Source: Nocardioides sp. HDW12B (GTDB lineage Bacteria > Actinomycetota > Actinomycetes > Propionibacteriales > Nocardioidaceae). From it: DNA of 64,000 nucleotides. Shown here one piece after another: positions 1 through 9,713 of the stretch. The DNA is taken from the NCBI RefSeq assembly GCF_011299595.1, contig NZ_CP049867.1, positions 3,038,001 through 3,102,000 on the forward strand, read 5' to 3'. The notes beneath the pieces were generated by a model. It did no database searches. It was not told the DNA's origin and saw only the letters and a program-made list of their open reading frames with translations. Position numbers and translations under genes: made by a program. Position 1 is the first letter of the stretch. Each line of letters starts with the position of its first letter.

Positions 1-1
1 G

Positions 2-202
2 CTGCTGATCGGCGACCTGGCGTTCGGAGGCGGCGGCGACACCGACGACCACGTCAAGGTCGGCATCCTGCTCGGCTCGCTGGTCGCCGCCCTGCTCGCG
101 AGCGTCCTCGTCAAGACCCGCGACCGGGTCTACCGCCGCATCTGGGAGGCCGAGAACGTCGACGACGACCAGGACGGCGTCCCCGACGTCTACCAGCGCT
201 GA
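2..202 (+). CDS. nhaA: Na+/H+ antiporter NhaA, C-terminal end (partial)
   Basis: Only the last 66 residues are in the window; the gene begins before base 1. The reading frame holds an LAFG-type turn, one hydrophobic helix (GILLGSLVAALLASVLV) and a basic then acidic tail ending PDVYQR. This matches the last transmembrane segment and tail of NhaA sodium/proton antiporters, membrane proteins that export Na+ in exchange for protons. A second NhaA, fused to a thioredoxin domain, lies at 25830-27683, so the genome carries at least two. With so little sequence, another antiporter family cannot be fully excluded. Confidence 0.7.
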   Translation: MLIGDLAFGGGGDTDDHVKVGILLGSLVAALLASVLVKTRDRVYRRIWEAENVDDDQDGVPDVYQR

Positions 203-223
203 GGCGGCCCCGCTCGTGCTCGG

Positions 224-1060
224 TCAGCGGTGGAGGCGCTCGCAGTCGCGTCGGGTGTCCCCGCGCTCGGTCCAGGCGTGGTCGCGCCCGTCACCGCAGG
301 AGATCGCGTCGGCCCCGTCGCCGCCGTAGAGGCGGTCCCGACCGGGCCCGCCGCCGACCTGGTCGCGGCCCGCGCCGCCGCGGACGACGTCGTCGTCCTC
401 GACACCGACGAGCCGGTCACCACCGCGACCGCCCTTGATGACGTCGTCCCCGATGCCCGTGCGGATCCAGTCGCTGCCCCGGCCGCCGAAGACCCGGTCG
501 ACCCCGGTGTAGCCGTTGACGAAGTCGTCGCCGTCACCGAGGCGTACGACGTCGTGCCCGGCGTCGGCGAGCACCGAGAGGTTGTAGCGGGCCGGCAGCG
601 AACGGGCGTCGACGAGGTCGTTGCCGAGCCGGGGCACGACGCCGAGCCGCATCGGGTGGCGCTTGGTGACGCGGTCGGAGACCCGGCAGAGCGCGCCGAT
701 GCCGACGCGGACCCGGACGCGCTCGCAGGAGCGCAGCCTCTCGCGCAGCTCGGCCGTGCCGGGGTCGACGATCCGCAGGCCGTTGCGGGTCTCGGTGATC
801 CGCATCCGGCTGTGCTGGAGACCGGCGGTGACGAGGTAGCCCCGCCGGGTGCGCTCGATCTGCAGCCACCGCTGGGGAGCAGGAGCCTTCCGTGCCGCGG
901 CGGGGGCGAGCGCGACCTGCGAGACGGCCGCGGAGGACGGGGCCGCGACGGGCGAGGCGCCGGCGGACACGGGCACGACCGTGCCCAGGACGAGGAGAAA
1001 GGCCGCCCCCGCCGCCGGGACGAGCCCGGCGGCGGTGGACGGCCTCAGCCGTGCCTTCAC
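224..1060 (-). CDS. Secreted RTX-like calcium-binding repeat protein
   Basis: The 278-residue product starts with a basic then hydrophobic signal-like segment (about residues 1-35, ending in an Ala-rich stretch). A middle region has two Cys, and the C-terminal third (about residues 170-265) is a run of nonapeptide repeats of the GGxGxD type, such as GGDGADAISCGDG. Such repeats form calcium-binding parallel beta-rolls in exported proteins. No catalytic domain is visible, so function is unknown. The GTG start follows the stop of the upstream permease by 2 nt, so it is probably translated from the end of the glycolate operon mRNA. It ends 21 bp from the convergent NhaA stop. Confidence 0.75.
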   Translation of the reverse strand: MKARLRPSTAAGLVPAAGAAFLLVLGTVVPVSAGASPVAAPSSAAVSQVALAPAAARKAPAPQRWLQIERTRRGYLVTAGLQHSRMRITETRNGLRIVDPGTAELRERLRSCERVRVRVGIGALCRVSDRVTKRHPMRLGVVPRLGNDLVDARSLPARYNLSVLADAGHDVVRLGDGDDFVNGYTGVDRVFGGRGSDWIRTGIGDDVIKGGRGGDRLVGVEDDDVVRGGAGRDQVGGGPGRDRLYGGDGADAISCGDGRDHAWTERGDTRRDCERLHR

Positions 1061-1062
1061 GA

Positions 1063-2781
1063 TCAGGGCACCATCCAGGACAGGACCGGGGTGGCCTGCA
1101 GCGCGACGAGCGCGCACATGAACACCAGCAGCAGCAGGCTCCATCCCACGACCTTGCGGAAGATGTCGCCCTCCTTGCCGGCCATGCCGACCGCCGCCGC
1201 CGCGATGGCGAGGTTCTGCGGGCTGATCATCTTGCCGAGCACGCCGCCGGAGGTGTTGGCCGCCGCCATCAGGACGGGGTCGAGCCCGGCCTGCGCCGCG
1301 GTCTGCACCTGAAGGGCGCCGAAGAGCGCGTTGGCGGAGGTGTCCGAGCCGGTGACGGCCACGCCGAGCCAGCCGAGGATCGGCGAGAGGATCGCGAACG
1401 CCGTACCGGCACCGGCGAGCCACGCGCCCAGCGCCGCGGTCTGGCCCGAGAGGTTCATGACGTAGGCCAGGGCGAGCACCGCCATGACGGTGAGGATGGC
1501 CGACTTCAGCTCGACGTAGGTCTCGCCGTAGGTCTTGAGGGCGGTGCCCGGCGAGACCTTGAGGATCGCCGCGGTGATGATGCCGGCGAAGATCATGAGC
1601 GTGCCGGCGGCCGGGAACCAGTTGAAGTTGTAGATGGTGGCCACCGGGTCCCCGGACGGGTTGAGGATGTCCAGCCCCGGCCACGTGAAGGCGAAGGTCC
1701 ACGGCTCGGCGGCGAAGAACTCCTTGACCGCCGGGATGTTGATGACGGAGAAGATCGCCACGATCACCAGGTAGGGCGCGTAGGCCTTGACGACGTCGGC
1801 CCGGCTGTCGGCGTGGGCCGGCTCGGTCTTGGTCGCGGTGGCACCCGGGCCACCGGCGCCACCAGGACGGCCGGCTCCGACCGCGCTGCCACCGGACTCA
1901 CCGGCGGACTCGTCGGAGTCGCGCATGTCGGCCGCGGTGATGGTCTGCGACGGGCTCCACACCCGCACCAGCGCCACGATGGCGAGGGCGGAGACGAGGG
2001 CGGCGATGATGTCGGCCAGCGGGACCGAGATGTAGTTGGCCGCGATGAACTGGCCGATGCCGAAGGCGAGACCACCGACGATGGCCGGCAGCCAGGTCTG
2101 CTTGACGCCGCGCTTGCCGTCGACGACGAAGACCAGGACGAGCGGCACGAAGATCGCGAGGATCGGGGTCTGGCGACCGACCATGGCGCCGAGGTTCTCG
2201 ACGGTGAGGCCCGGGTCGTCGTTCACGGTGGAGGTGACGGAGGCCAGCGTGACGATCGGGGTGGCCAGGGCGCCGTAGGCGACCGGGGCGGTGTTGGCGA
2301 TCAGGGCCACCGCGGCGGCCTTGAGGGGCTGGAAGCCCAGCGCCATCAGCATCACGACCGTGATGGCGACGGGGGTGCCGAAGCCGGCCAGCGCCTCGAG
2401 CAGGGCTCCGAAGCAGAAGGCGATGATGATCGCCTGGATCCGCTGGTCGGGGCTGACCTTCTCGAAGGAGCGCCGCAGCACGTCGAAGTGGCCCGACTTC
2501 ACCGTCAGGTTGTAGACCCAGATCGCGTTGATCACGATCCACAGGATCGGGAAGAAGCCGAACGCCGCACCCTCGGCCGTGGCCGAGAAGGTCTGGCTCA
2601 CGGGCATGCCGAAGAGCACGATCGCGATGACGATCGACACCCCGAGCGAGATGAGTCCCGCCAGCCACGCCTTCATGCGGAGGCCGCCGAGGAGGATGAA
2701 CAGGGTCAGCAGCGGTACGGCGGCACACAGCGCGCTGAGCGCGAGCGAGTCACCTACTGCCTCGGGATTCTGCTGGAACAT
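1063..2781 (-). CDS. lctP: L-lactate/glycolate permease, LctP family
   Basis: This 572-residue polytopic membrane protein carries the LctP signature EALAGFGTPVAI near residue 135 and has the family's usual length. LctP permeases import L-lactate, D-lactate or glycolate with protons. A Gly/Ala/Ser-rich hydrophilic loop (about residues 290-325) interrupts the helices and is probably cytoplasmic. The gene lies 48 bp downstream of glcF in the same direction as glcB-G-D-E-F, so the natural substrate is most likely glycolate, as for E. coli GlcA. Lactate remains possible because the family is not selective by sequence. Confidence 0.9.
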   Translation of the reverse strand: MFQQNPEAVGDSLALSALCAAVPLLTLFILLGGLRMKAWLAGLISLGVSIVIAIVLFGMPVSQTFSATAEGAAFGFFPILWIVINAIWVYNLTVKSGHFDVLRRSFEKVSPDQRIQAIIIAFCFGALLEALAGFGTPVAITVVMLMALGFQPLKAAAVALIANTAPVAYGALATPIVTLASVTSTVNDDPGLTVENLGAMVGRQTPILAIFVPLVLVFVVDGKRGVKQTWLPAIVGGLAFGIGQFIAANYISVPLADIIAALVSALAIVALVRVWSPSQTITAADMRDSDESAGESGGSAVGAGRPGGAGGPGATATKTEPAHADSRADVVKAYAPYLVIVAIFSVINIPAVKEFFAAEPWTFAFTWPGLDILNPSGDPVATIYNFNWFPAAGTLMIFAGIITAAILKVSPGTALKTYGETYVELKSAILTVMAVLALAYVMNLSGQTAALGAWLAGAGTAFAILSPILGWLGVAVTGSDTSANALFGALQVQTAAQAGLDPVLMAAANTSGGVLGKMISPQNLAIAAAAVGMAGKEGDIFRKVVGWSLLLLVFMCALVALQATPVLSWMVP

Positions 2782-2829
2782 GACGGCCTCTCGAGGATGC
2801 GGTCTTGACAGGGACGGTGCGTGATCTTG

Positions 2830-4209
2830 TCAGTTTGACGTGAAATTCGCGGCAGCCACGCCGCGGATCGAGGCGTCGAGCACCTCGACGGTGTGGGCCA
2901 TCGACATCGGGTGACCCGACCGCTCGATCGCGGAGGTGACCTGCATGAGGCACCCCGGGTTGGCGGTGACCAGCACCTGCGCGCCGGTCTTCACGATGTT
3001 GGCGGCCTTGCGGTCGCCGAGCTGCTGGGCGGGCTCGGGGTTGATGATGTTGTAGATGCCGGCCGAGCCGCAGCAGATCTCCGCCTCGGGGATCTCCTTG
3101 AGCTCCAGCCCGGGGATGGCGCGCAGCAGGTCGCGCGGTTGCGCGCGGATGCCCTGGGCGTGACCGAGGTGGCAGGCGTCGTGGTAGGCCACGGTCATCT
3201 CGAGCGGGTGGCGCGGGGCCACGGGCCCGAGCTCGTGGAGGATCTCCGCGACGTCGCGGACCCGGTCGGCGAAGGCCTTCGCCTTGTCGGCGTACGTCGG
3301 GTCGTCGGCCAGCAGCTCGGCGTACTCCTTCATCGTCGACCCGCAGCCGGCCGAGTTGACGACGACGTACTCGACCCCGGAGGACTCGAAGGTGTCGATG
3401 AGCTTGCGGGCGAAGCCCTGGCCCTCCGGCTCACGGCCGTTGTGGACCGACAGCGCGCCGCAGCAGCCCTGCGACTTCGGGATGACGATGTCGCAGCCCT
3501 CGGCCTGGAGCACGCGCGCGGTGGCGGCGTTCACGCCGGGGAAGAAGGCGCCCTGCACGCAGCCGACGAGCATGCCCACGGTGGCGCGCCGCTCGCCGGT
3601 GGCCTCGATGCGCTCGGGCAGCGGGATCGGCTTGCCCAGCGGGGGCGCGAGACGCTCCATGGCGGCCAGCTGGGGCGCCATGCGGTCCAGCAGCCCGGTG
3701 CGGCGCATCGCCTTGTCGAGACCGGTCTTCTGCATCACGCGCAGCGGGCCGCGCATGACCTTGAGCCGCTTGGGATAGGGGAACAGCGAGAAGATCAGTC
3801 CGCGCAACGCCTTGTCGGGCGCGGTGCGGTCGTGGTTGCGCTCCACCTGGGCGCGGGTCTGCTCGATGAGGCGGTCGTACTGCACCCCGGACGGGCAGGC
3901 CGTCACGCAGGCCATGCAGCCCAGGCAGGCGTCGAAGTGGCCGACCATCTCGTCGGTCATCGGCTCGCCCTCGAGGCCCTCCTTCATGAGGTAGATCCGC
4001 CCACGCGGGGAGTCCATCTCCTCGCCCCACAGCAGGTAGGTGGGACAGGTGGGCAGGCAGAAGCCGCAGTGGACGCAGTCGCCGATGAGCGCGGCGTCCG
4101 GGGGGTGGTGCTCGTCGAAGGCGCCGCCCGGGGCGGGCATGCCGAGGTCGACGACCGCTCCGGTCTTGCCGAGCTCGTCGCCGTCGGGCCTGTCGTCGGT
4201 GCTGGTCAT
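2830..4209 (-). CDS. glcF: Glycolate oxidase iron-sulfur subunit GlcF
   Basis: The 459-residue protein has two ferredoxin-type [4Fe-4S] motifs, CVHCGFCLPTCP (about residue 46) and CLGCMACVTACP (about residue 95). Two CCG-domain motifs follow, GCCGALSVHNG and CCGSAGIYNI, typical of GlcF and heterodisulfide-reductase-like subunits. It passes electrons from the FAD subunits GlcD and GlcE to the respiratory chain at the membrane. The ATG start lies 1 nt after the glcE stop, which argues for translational coupling. Confidence 0.93.
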   Translation of the reverse strand: MTSTDDRPDGDELGKTGAVVDLGMPAPGGAFDEHHPPDAALIGDCVHCGFCLPTCPTYLLWGEEMDSPRGRIYLMKEGLEGEPMTDEMVGHFDACLGCMACVTACPSGVQYDRLIEQTRAQVERNHDRTAPDKALRGLIFSLFPYPKRLKVMRGPLRVMQKTGLDKAMRRTGLLDRMAPQLAAMERLAPPLGKPIPLPERIEATGERRATVGMLVGCVQGAFFPGVNAATARVLQAEGCDIVIPKSQGCCGALSVHNGREPEGQGFARKLIDTFESSGVEYVVVNSAGCGSTMKEYAELLADDPTYADKAKAFADRVRDVAEILHELGPVAPRHPLEMTVAYHDACHLGHAQGIRAQPRDLLRAIPGLELKEIPEAEICCGSAGIYNIINPEPAQQLGDRKAANIVKTGAQVLVTANPGCLMQVTSAIERSGHPMSMAHTVEVLDASIRGVAAANFTSN

Positions 4210-4210
4210 G

Positions 4211-5479
4211 TCAGATGCCTCCCACGAAGCGGCCCGGCGCGAGCCGGTGGTCGGGGTCGAACTGGTCCTTGACGCGGCGCATCAGGTCGAGCGCGGGGAT
4301 CGGCCCCCACGCGTCGAGACCGGCCTTCACCTCGGCCGGTGCGTCGACGACGACGGCGGCCCCGCCGTGCCGGCCGCAGGTCTCGCGGACCCGCGTGAGC
4401 GCGGCCTGCGCCGCCTCGACGCCCGCGCCTGCCGGGAGGGCGGCGTAGGCCACCCCGACGCCGCCGGAGCCGCGGACGTGGAGCCCGGACTCGCGCGCGG
4501 CGGTGAGCACGTCACCGAGCCCGGACAGCGCGAAGGTCAGCTTGAACGCCGTCGCGCGCTCGTCGCCGCGGGCGTCCGTGTCCCAGGGGTACGTCGCACC
4601 GCCCGCGGGAGGCTCCTCGCGGGACGACACGTCGAGGGCACCCCGGGCGAGCACCGCCTCGATGGTGGTCGAGCGCCCGGCCACCCCGTCCTCGCGCCCC
4701 TCCAAGAGCACGTGGACGAGTCCCTCGCCGAAGGTGGGCCACTCCACCTCCACCGCGGCCGGGACGGCTTGGGAGTGCACCACCGCCTGCACGGCGTCGT
4801 GGACGCCGGTGGCGTCGGCGACGCGGGCGGTGACCCAGCGGCGCGTCTCCGGCAGCGGGTGCAGCCGGAAGACGGCCTCGGTCATGACGCCGAGGGTGCC
4901 GAAGGAGCCGATGAGCAGCTTGCCGAGGTCGTAGCCGGCGACGTTCTTGACCACGCGGCCGCCGGACTTGGCGACCACGCCGTCGGCACGCACGATCGTC
5001 AGGCCGATGAGCAGGTCGCGGGCGGTGCCGACCGCGACGCGTCGCGGGCCGCTGGTGTCGGCCGCCAGGGTGCCGCCGATGCTGGAGCCGGGCACGGTCT
5101 CGTCGAGGGCGAGGCGCTGGCCGCCCTCGGCCACCGTCTGCTGCAGGTCGGCGACGAGCGTGCCGGTCCGAGCGACGGTGATCAGGTCGCCGGCGGCGTG
5201 GTCGAGCACCTCGTCGAGGCCGCTGAGGTCGAGCAGCACGTCGGCGCTGCTCGGGGGCGTGCCCCACGACAGCTTGGTGCCGCGACCGCGCGGGACGACG
5301 CTCAGGCCGTGCGCCGCGGTGGCCTTCATGACCTCGGCGACCTGGGCGGTGTCGGCGGGACGGGCGACGAGGCCGGGCGTGACGCCGTCGACGGCGTCCG
5401 TCTCCGAGCCGTCGCGCACGTCGGCGCAGGCCGAGGCCACGGCCTCGCGGGCGGTCGGGGTGAGGGTCTCGGTCGTCAT
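4211..5479 (-). CDS. glcE: Glycolate oxidase FAD-binding subunit GlcE
   Basis: The 422-residue protein has a PCMH-type FAD-binding fold (about residues 25-200) with the PRGRGTKLSWG and GGTLAADTSGPRR segments expected of GlcE. A shorter C-terminal region than in GlcD is followed by an FDP-type end (DQFDPDHRLAPGRF). GlcE is the second flavin-type subunit of the GlcDEF glycolate dehydrogenase, which oxidises glycolate to glyoxylate. The ATG start overlaps the last base of the glcD stop codon (TGATG), supporting coupled translation and this start. Confidence 0.92.
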   Translation of the reverse strand: MTTETLTPTAREAVASACADVRDGSETDAVDGVTPGLVARPADTAQVAEVMKATAAHGLSVVPRGRGTKLSWGTPPSSADVLLDLSGLDEVLDHAAGDLITVARTGTLVADLQQTVAEGGQRLALDETVPGSSIGGTLAADTSGPRRVAVGTARDLLIGLTIVRADGVVAKSGGRVVKNVAGYDLGKLLIGSFGTLGVMTEAVFRLHPLPETRRWVTARVADATGVHDAVQAVVHSQAVPAAVEVEWPTFGEGLVHVLLEGREDGVAGRSTTIEAVLARGALDVSSREEPPAGGATYPWDTDARGDERATAFKLTFALSGLGDVLTAARESGLHVRGSGGVGVAYAALPAGAGVEAAQAALTRVRETCGRHGGAAVVVDAPAEVKAGLDAWGPIPALDLMRRVKDQFDPDHRLAPGRFVGGI

Positions 5480-6975
5480 CAGAACGCGTCCGCCAGCCCG
5501 GCCTGCACCAGCGGGTGGGCCTCCTTGCGCTTGCCGGGGACCTCGCCGCACAGCCGGGGGGTCGGGAAGACCTTGCCGGGGTTGGAGATCGACTGGGGGT
5601 CGAAGGCGCAGCGAACCAGCTGCATGGTGTCGAGGTCCTCGTCGTTGTACATGCGCGGCATGTACTTCGACTTGTCCATGCCGACCCCGTGCTCGCCCGT
5701 GATGGACCCGCGGTGCTCGATGCACAGGTCGAGGATCGCGCCGCTGACCTTCTCGGCGGCCTCGGCGGCCCCCTCCTTGGCGTCGTCGAAGAGCACCAAC
5801 GGGTGGAGGTTGCCGTCGCCGGCGTGGAAGACGTTGGCCACCCGGACCCCGGACTCCTCCGACAGCTCGGCGATGCGGTGCAGCACCTCCGGCAGCGCGG
5901 TGCGCGGGATGACGCCGTCCTGGACGATGTAGTCCGGGCTGATGCGTCCGACGGCGGCGAAGGCCGACTTGCGTCCGCGCCAGATCAGCGCCCGCTCGGC
6001 CGGGTCGACGGCGAGCCGCTGCTCGAAGGAGCCGTTCTCCCGGCAGAGGCGCTCGACCTCGACGTACTCCTGCTCGACCTCGACGGACGCGCCGTCGAGC
6101 TCGATGACGAGGACCGCGCCGGCGCCGTCGGGGTAGTTGCACTGCACCGCGGCCTCGGCGGCCTCGATGGCCAGCGCGTCCATCATCTCGATGGCGGCCG
6201 GGACGATGCCCGCGGCGATGATCGCCGAGGTGGCCGCGCCCGCCTGGTCGGTGGTCTCGAATCCGACGAGGATCGTGCGCACCTCCTCGGGCAGGCGGAC
6301 CAGCCGGACCGTGGTGGAGGTGACGATGCCGAGCGTGCCCTCGGAGCCGACCACGGCGCCGAGCAGGTCGTAGCCGGGGCTGTCGGGCGCGAGCCCGCCC
6401 AGCGGCACCGTGTCCCCCTCGGCCGTGACGAAGTCCGCGCCGAGGACGTGGTTGGTGGTGAAGCCGTACTTCAGGCAGTGCGCGCCGCCGGAGTTCTCCG
6501 CGACGTTGCCGCCGATGGAGCAGATCTGCTGGCTCGACGGGTCGGGGGCGTAGTAGTAGCCCTCCGGGGTGGCCGCCTTGGTGACGTCGAGGTTGATGAC
6601 GCCGGGCTCCACGACCGCACGCTGGTCGGCGCGCCGGATCTCGGTGATCGCCCGCATCCGCGAGGTCACCACGAGCACGCCCTCGGCGTGCGGCAGTGCG
6701 CCGCCCGACAGCCCGGTGCCCGAGCCGCGGGCGACGTAGGGCACGCCGTGCGCGGCGCACGCCCGGATGACGGTCGCCAGCTGGGCGGCGTCCTCGGGGA
6801 TGACGACCAGGGCCGGGGTGACCCGGTAGTGGGCCAGCCCGTCGCACTCGTAGGTGCGCAGCCGGGTGCGGTCGGTGATGATGCCGGCCGCGGGGATCAC
6901 CCCGCGCACGGCGTCGGTCACCGCGGCGATCTCCGGGGAGACCTCCACGCCCGTCGGCTCCTGCGTGGTCGTCAT
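5479..6975 (-). CDS. glcD: Glycolate oxidase catalytic subunit GlcD
   Basis: This 498-residue FAD-linked oxidase has the PCMH FAD domain (ARGSGTGLSGGALP near residue 92, SIGGNVAENSGG near residue 152). The oxidase C-terminal domain contains HAGDGNLHPLV and the closing EHGVGMDKSKYM motif. It carries the flavin that takes electrons from glycolate, giving glyoxylate, and works with GlcE and GlcF. The gene is 9 bp downstream of the glcG-like gene. Length and motif order are normal for GlcD. Confidence 0.94.
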   Translation of the reverse strand: MTTTQEPTGVEVSPEIAAVTDAVRGVIPAAGIITDRTRLRTYECDGLAHYRVTPALVVIPEDAAQLATVIRACAAHGVPYVARGSGTGLSGGALPHAEGVLVVTSRMRAITEIRRADQRAVVEPGVINLDVTKAATPEGYYYAPDPSSQQICSIGGNVAENSGGAHCLKYGFTTNHVLGADFVTAEGDTVPLGGLAPDSPGYDLLGAVVGSEGTLGIVTSTTVRLVRLPEEVRTILVGFETTDQAGAATSAIIAAGIVPAAIEMMDALAIEAAEAAVQCNYPDGAGAVLVIELDGASVEVEQEYVEVERLCRENGSFEQRLAVDPAERALIWRGRKSAFAAVGRISPDYIVQDGVIPRTALPEVLHRIAELSEESGVRVANVFHAGDGNLHPLVLFDDAKEGAAEAAEKVSGAILDLCIEHRGSITGEHGVGMDKSKYMPRMYNDEDLDTMQLVRCAFDPQSISNPGKVFPTPRLCGEVPGKRKEAHPLVQAGLADAF

Positions 6976-6984
6976 CGGGGCTCC

Positions 6985-7413
6985 TCAGTCCGCCTGGGCG
7001 GTGAGGCCGGCACCCTCGATGCCGGCCACGGCCGCAGCCTCGTCGTTGTCGCTCGTGTCGCCGGTCACGCCGACGGCGCCGAGCAGGTCGCCGCCCTCGT
7101 CGCGCACCAGCACCCCGCCGGGCACCGGCACGAGCGCCCCGCCGACGGCGGAGGTCACGGCGGCGATGAAGTAGGCCTGCTGCTCGGCGCGGCCCATGAT
7201 CGAGCGCGAGCCCATGCCGAGCGAGAGCGCGCCATACGCCTTGCCGAAGCCGATCTCGAAGCGGCTCATCGACGCCCCGTCCTCGCGCTCGACGGCCACG
7301 ACGTGGCCGCCCGAGTCGAGGACGACGACGGTCAGCGGCTTGAAGCCGGCCTGGCTGCCGTGCGCGCGGGCGCCGGCGATGATGCTGCGGGCGGTGTCCA
7401 GGGTGAGGCTCAT
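6985..7413 (-). CDS. glcG: GlcG/HbpS family protein
   Basis: The 142-residue protein belongs to the GlcG/HbpS (DUF336) family. Visible marks are [19 protein letters not shown] near residue 29 and the [20 protein letters not shown] strand pair near residue 100. Relatives bind haem or corrinoids or act as accessory proteins in glycolate and diol operons, and no catalytic activity is established for GlcG. The start codon overlaps the glcB stop as ATGA. Its place inside the operon suggests an accessory role in glycolate oxidation. Confidence 0.85.
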   Translation of the reverse strand: MSLTLDTARSIIAGARAHGSQAGFKPLTVVVLDSGGHVVAVEREDGASMSRFEIGFGKAYGALSLGMGSRSIMGRAEQQAYFIAAVTSAVGGALVPVPGGVLVRDEGGDLLGAVGVTGDTSDNDEAAAVAGIEGAGLTAQAD

Positions 7414-9581
7414 GCGGACTGCTCCTTCTTCGACGCACGACGGCGGTGCAGGATCGGCTCGGTGTAGCCGCTGGGCTGGGTCAGGCCCTCGAAGACCAGG
7501 TCGTGCGCCGCGGCGAACGCCTGCCCGTCGAAGTCCGGCGCCATCGGGGTGTACGTCGAGTCGCCCGCGTTCTGCTCGTCGACGACCTTCGCCATGCGGC
7601 GCAGCGTCTCCTCGACCTGCTCCGACGTCACGACGCCGTGGTGCAGCCAGTTGGCGACGTGCTGGGCGGAGATCCGGCAGGTGGCGCGGTCCTCCATGAG
7701 GTTCTCACCGGTGATGTCGGGCACCTTGGAGCAGCCGATGCCCGCGTCGACCCAGCGGACGACGTAGCCGAGCAGGCTCTGGAGGTTGTTGTCGATCTCC
7801 TCCTGTCGGTCCTGCTCCGACCAGTCGTCGGGGTTGCCGAGCGGGATCTGCAGCAGGTCGTCGCGTTCGCGGCGGCGACCTCCGGCGGCGAGCTCCTCCT
7901 GGCGGGCGCGGACGTCGACCTGGTGGTAGTGCAGCGCGTGCACCGTGGCGGCGGTCGGCGAGGGCACCCAGGCGCAGCTGGCGCCGGACTGCGGGTGGCC
8001 GATCTTGGCCTCCAGCATGTCGGCGAGGCTGTCGGGCGCGGCCCACATGCCCTTGCCGATCTGGGCGCGGCCAAGCAGGCCGCACTCGAGGCCGATGTCG
8101 ACGTTGAGGTCCTCGTAGGCCTTGATCCAGGTCTCGCCCTTCATGGCGGCCTTGCGGACCACCGGGCCGGCCTGCATCGAGGTGTGGATCTCGTCGCCGG
8201 TGCGGTCGAGGAAGCCGGTGTTGATGAACACCACGCGCTCGCGGGCCTCGTTGATGCAGGCCTTGAGGTTGAGCGTGGTGCGGCGCTCCTCGTCCATGAT
8301 CCCGACCTTGATGGTCAGCCGCGGCAGGCCGAGCAGCTCCTCGACGCGGCCGAACAGCTCGACGGCGAAGGCCACCTCCTCGGGACCGTGCATCTTGGGC
8401 TTGACGACGTACATCGAGCCCTCGCGGGAGTTGGCCAGCTCGGCCTCGCCGCGCAGCGCCTTGAGGCTGCCGAGGCCGGTCATGATCGCGTCGAGGATGC
8501 CCTCGGGCACCTCGTTGCCGTCCTCGTCGCGCACGGCGCCGGTGGTCATGAGGTGACCGACCTGGCGGATGAAGAGCAGCGAGCGGCCCCGCAGGGTGAC
8601 GTCCTCGCCCGTCGTCGTGGAGTAGACGCGGTCGGGGTTCATCGAGCGGGTGAAGGTCTTGCCGCCCTTGGTGACCTCCTCGGCGAGGGTGCCCTGCATG
8701 AGGTGCATCCAGTTGCGGTAGCCGAGGGCCTTGTCCTCGCCGTCGACGGCGGCGACCGAGTCCTCGAGGTCCATGATCGTGGAGACCGCGGACTCGAGCA
8801 GCAGGTCCTTGACGCCGGCCTTGTCGGTCTCGCCGATCTGGTCGGACGGGTCGATCTGGATCTCGACGTGCAGGCGGTGGTGGACCAGCAGCACGGCGTC
8901 GGGCGTCGCAGCCTCGCCGCGGAAGCCGACGAGCTGCGCCGGGTCGGCGAGCCGGACCGTGTCGTCGCCGACGGTCACCGCGAGGCCGTCGTCGTCGACG
9001 GTGTAGGCCGTGGCGTCGGCGTGCGAGCCCGAGGCGAGGGCGAAGTGCTCGTCGAGGAAGGCGCGCCCGCGGCGGATGACCTCGTCGCCACGGGTCTTGT
9101 TGTAGCCGTCGTCGCCGGGAGCCAGGTCGCCGTCGTGCGGGACGACGTCGGTGCCGTAGAGGGCGTCGTACAGCGAGCCCCAGCGGGCGTTGACCGCGTT
9201 GGTGGCGAATCGCGCGTTCAGCAGCGGCACGACGAGCTGCGGGCCGGCGATGGTGGCGACCTCGTCGTCGACGCCGGAGGTGGAGACCGCGACGTCGGCC
9301 GGCTCGTCGAGCAGGTAGCCGATCTCGCGCAGGAACGCGGTGTACTCCCCCGCGTCCGGCGTGCCGGGGTGCTCGCGGTGCCAGGTGTCGAGACGACCCT
9401 GGATGTCCTCGCGCTTGGCGAGGAGCTCGGCGTTGCGGGGCGCGAGATCGTTGATGACGGCGGCGACGCCGTCCCAGAACATCGCGGACTCGAGGCCCGT
9501 CCCGGGCAGTGCTTCCTCCTCCACGAACCGGTGAAGGGGGGCGGCGACGTCGAGTCCACCGGTCTGCACGCGCTCTGCCAT
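7410..9581 (-). CDS. glcB: Malate synthase G
   Basis: The 723-residue protein has the size of malate synthase G and its motifs, including [19 protein letters not shown], a metal-site region near [17 protein letters not shown], and IGKGMWA followed by HYHQVDV. It condenses glyoxylate with acetyl-CoA to malate in the cytoplasm, moving glyoxylate made by GlcDEF into central metabolism. It is the first gene of the leftward operon. Its ATG has a strong AGGAG site 5 nt upstream, and the promoter and three inverted repeats lie between it and the divergent iclR gene. Confidence 0.96.
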   Translation of the reverse strand: MAERVQTGGLDVAAPLHRFVEEEALPGTGLESAMFWDGVAAVINDLAPRNAELLAKREDIQGRLDTWHREHPGTPDAGEYTAFLREIGYLLDEPADVAVSTSGVDDEVATIAGPQLVVPLLNARFATNAVNARWGSLYDALYGTDVVPHDGDLAPGDDGYNKTRGDEVIRRGRAFLDEHFALASGSHADATAYTVDDDGLAVTVGDDTVRLADPAQLVGFRGEAATPDAVLLVHHRLHVEIQIDPSDQIGETDKAGVKDLLLESAVSTIMDLEDSVAAVDGEDKALGYRNWMHLMQGTLAEEVTKGGKTFTRSMNPDRVYSTTTGEDVTLRGRSLLFIRQVGHLMTTGAVRDEDGNEVPEGILDAIMTGLGSLKALRGEAELANSREGSMYVVKPKMHGPEEVAFAVELFGRVEELLGLPRLTIKVGIMDEERRTTLNLKACINEARERVVFINTGFLDRTGDEIHTSMQAGPVVRKAAMKGETWIKAYEDLNVDIGLECGLLGRAQIGKGMWAAPDSLADMLEAKIGHPQSGASCAWVPSPTAATVHALHYHQVDVRARQEELAAGGRRRERDDLLQIPLGNPDDWSEQDRQEEIDNNLQSLLGYVVRWVDAGIGCSKVPDITGENLMEDRATCRISAQHVANWLHHGVVTSEQVEETLRRMAKVVDEQNAGDSTYTPMAPDFDGQAFAAAHDLVFEGLTQPSGYTEPILHRRRASKKEQSA

Positions 9582-9594
9582 GCCACTCCTTGCC

Positions 9595-9676
9595 GATCTT
9601 TCCGTATGGTGGAAAGATCACTCGTTGATAATGGAAACTAGGCAACGAGTACCCGAGGTGTCAACCATCACACCTC
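9595..9676. promoter_or_regulatory. Triple inverted-repeat operator between glcB and iclR
   Basis: Three perfect inverted repeats lie side by side. IR1 is GATCTTTCC/GGAAAGATC (9595-9603 and 9611-9619). IR2 is ACTCGTTG/CAACGAGT (9620-9627 and 9643-9650). IR3 is GAGGTGT/ACACCTC (9655-9661 and 9670-9676). IR1 has the TTTCC-n7-GGAAA shape seen at IclR-family operators. IR2 covers the glcB -10 box and IR3 its -35 box, so binding there would control glcB and probably iclR. Confidence 0.7.
9635..9664 (-). promoter_or_regulatory. Promoter of the glycolate operon
   Basis: On the minus strand TTGACA (9664-9659) and TAGTTT (9640-9635) are separated by 18 bp, a good vegetative promoter. Initiation near 9628 would leave a leader of about 47 nt before the glcB ATG. 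Confidence 0.65.
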
Positions 9677-9713
9677 ATGAGCAGGGCTTCTTCGACCACT
9701 TCGGGGGGATCCG

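Noticed and set aside
892-2808. Long rightward frame of 638 codons opposite the permease gene
   Set aside because: It is the antisense of lctP. The product is low-complexity Arg/Gly/Asp with no family features, a usual by-product of GC-rich third positions.
4211-7438. Very long leftward frame of 1075 codons
   Set aside because: Its last 422 codons are glcE. The earlier part is an out-of-frame reading of glcD and glcG with Arg/Ala-rich nonsense, so glcE starts at 5479.
7446-9641. Rightward frame of 731 codons opposite glcB
   Set aside because: It is antisense to malate synthase G, which has every expected motif on the other strand.
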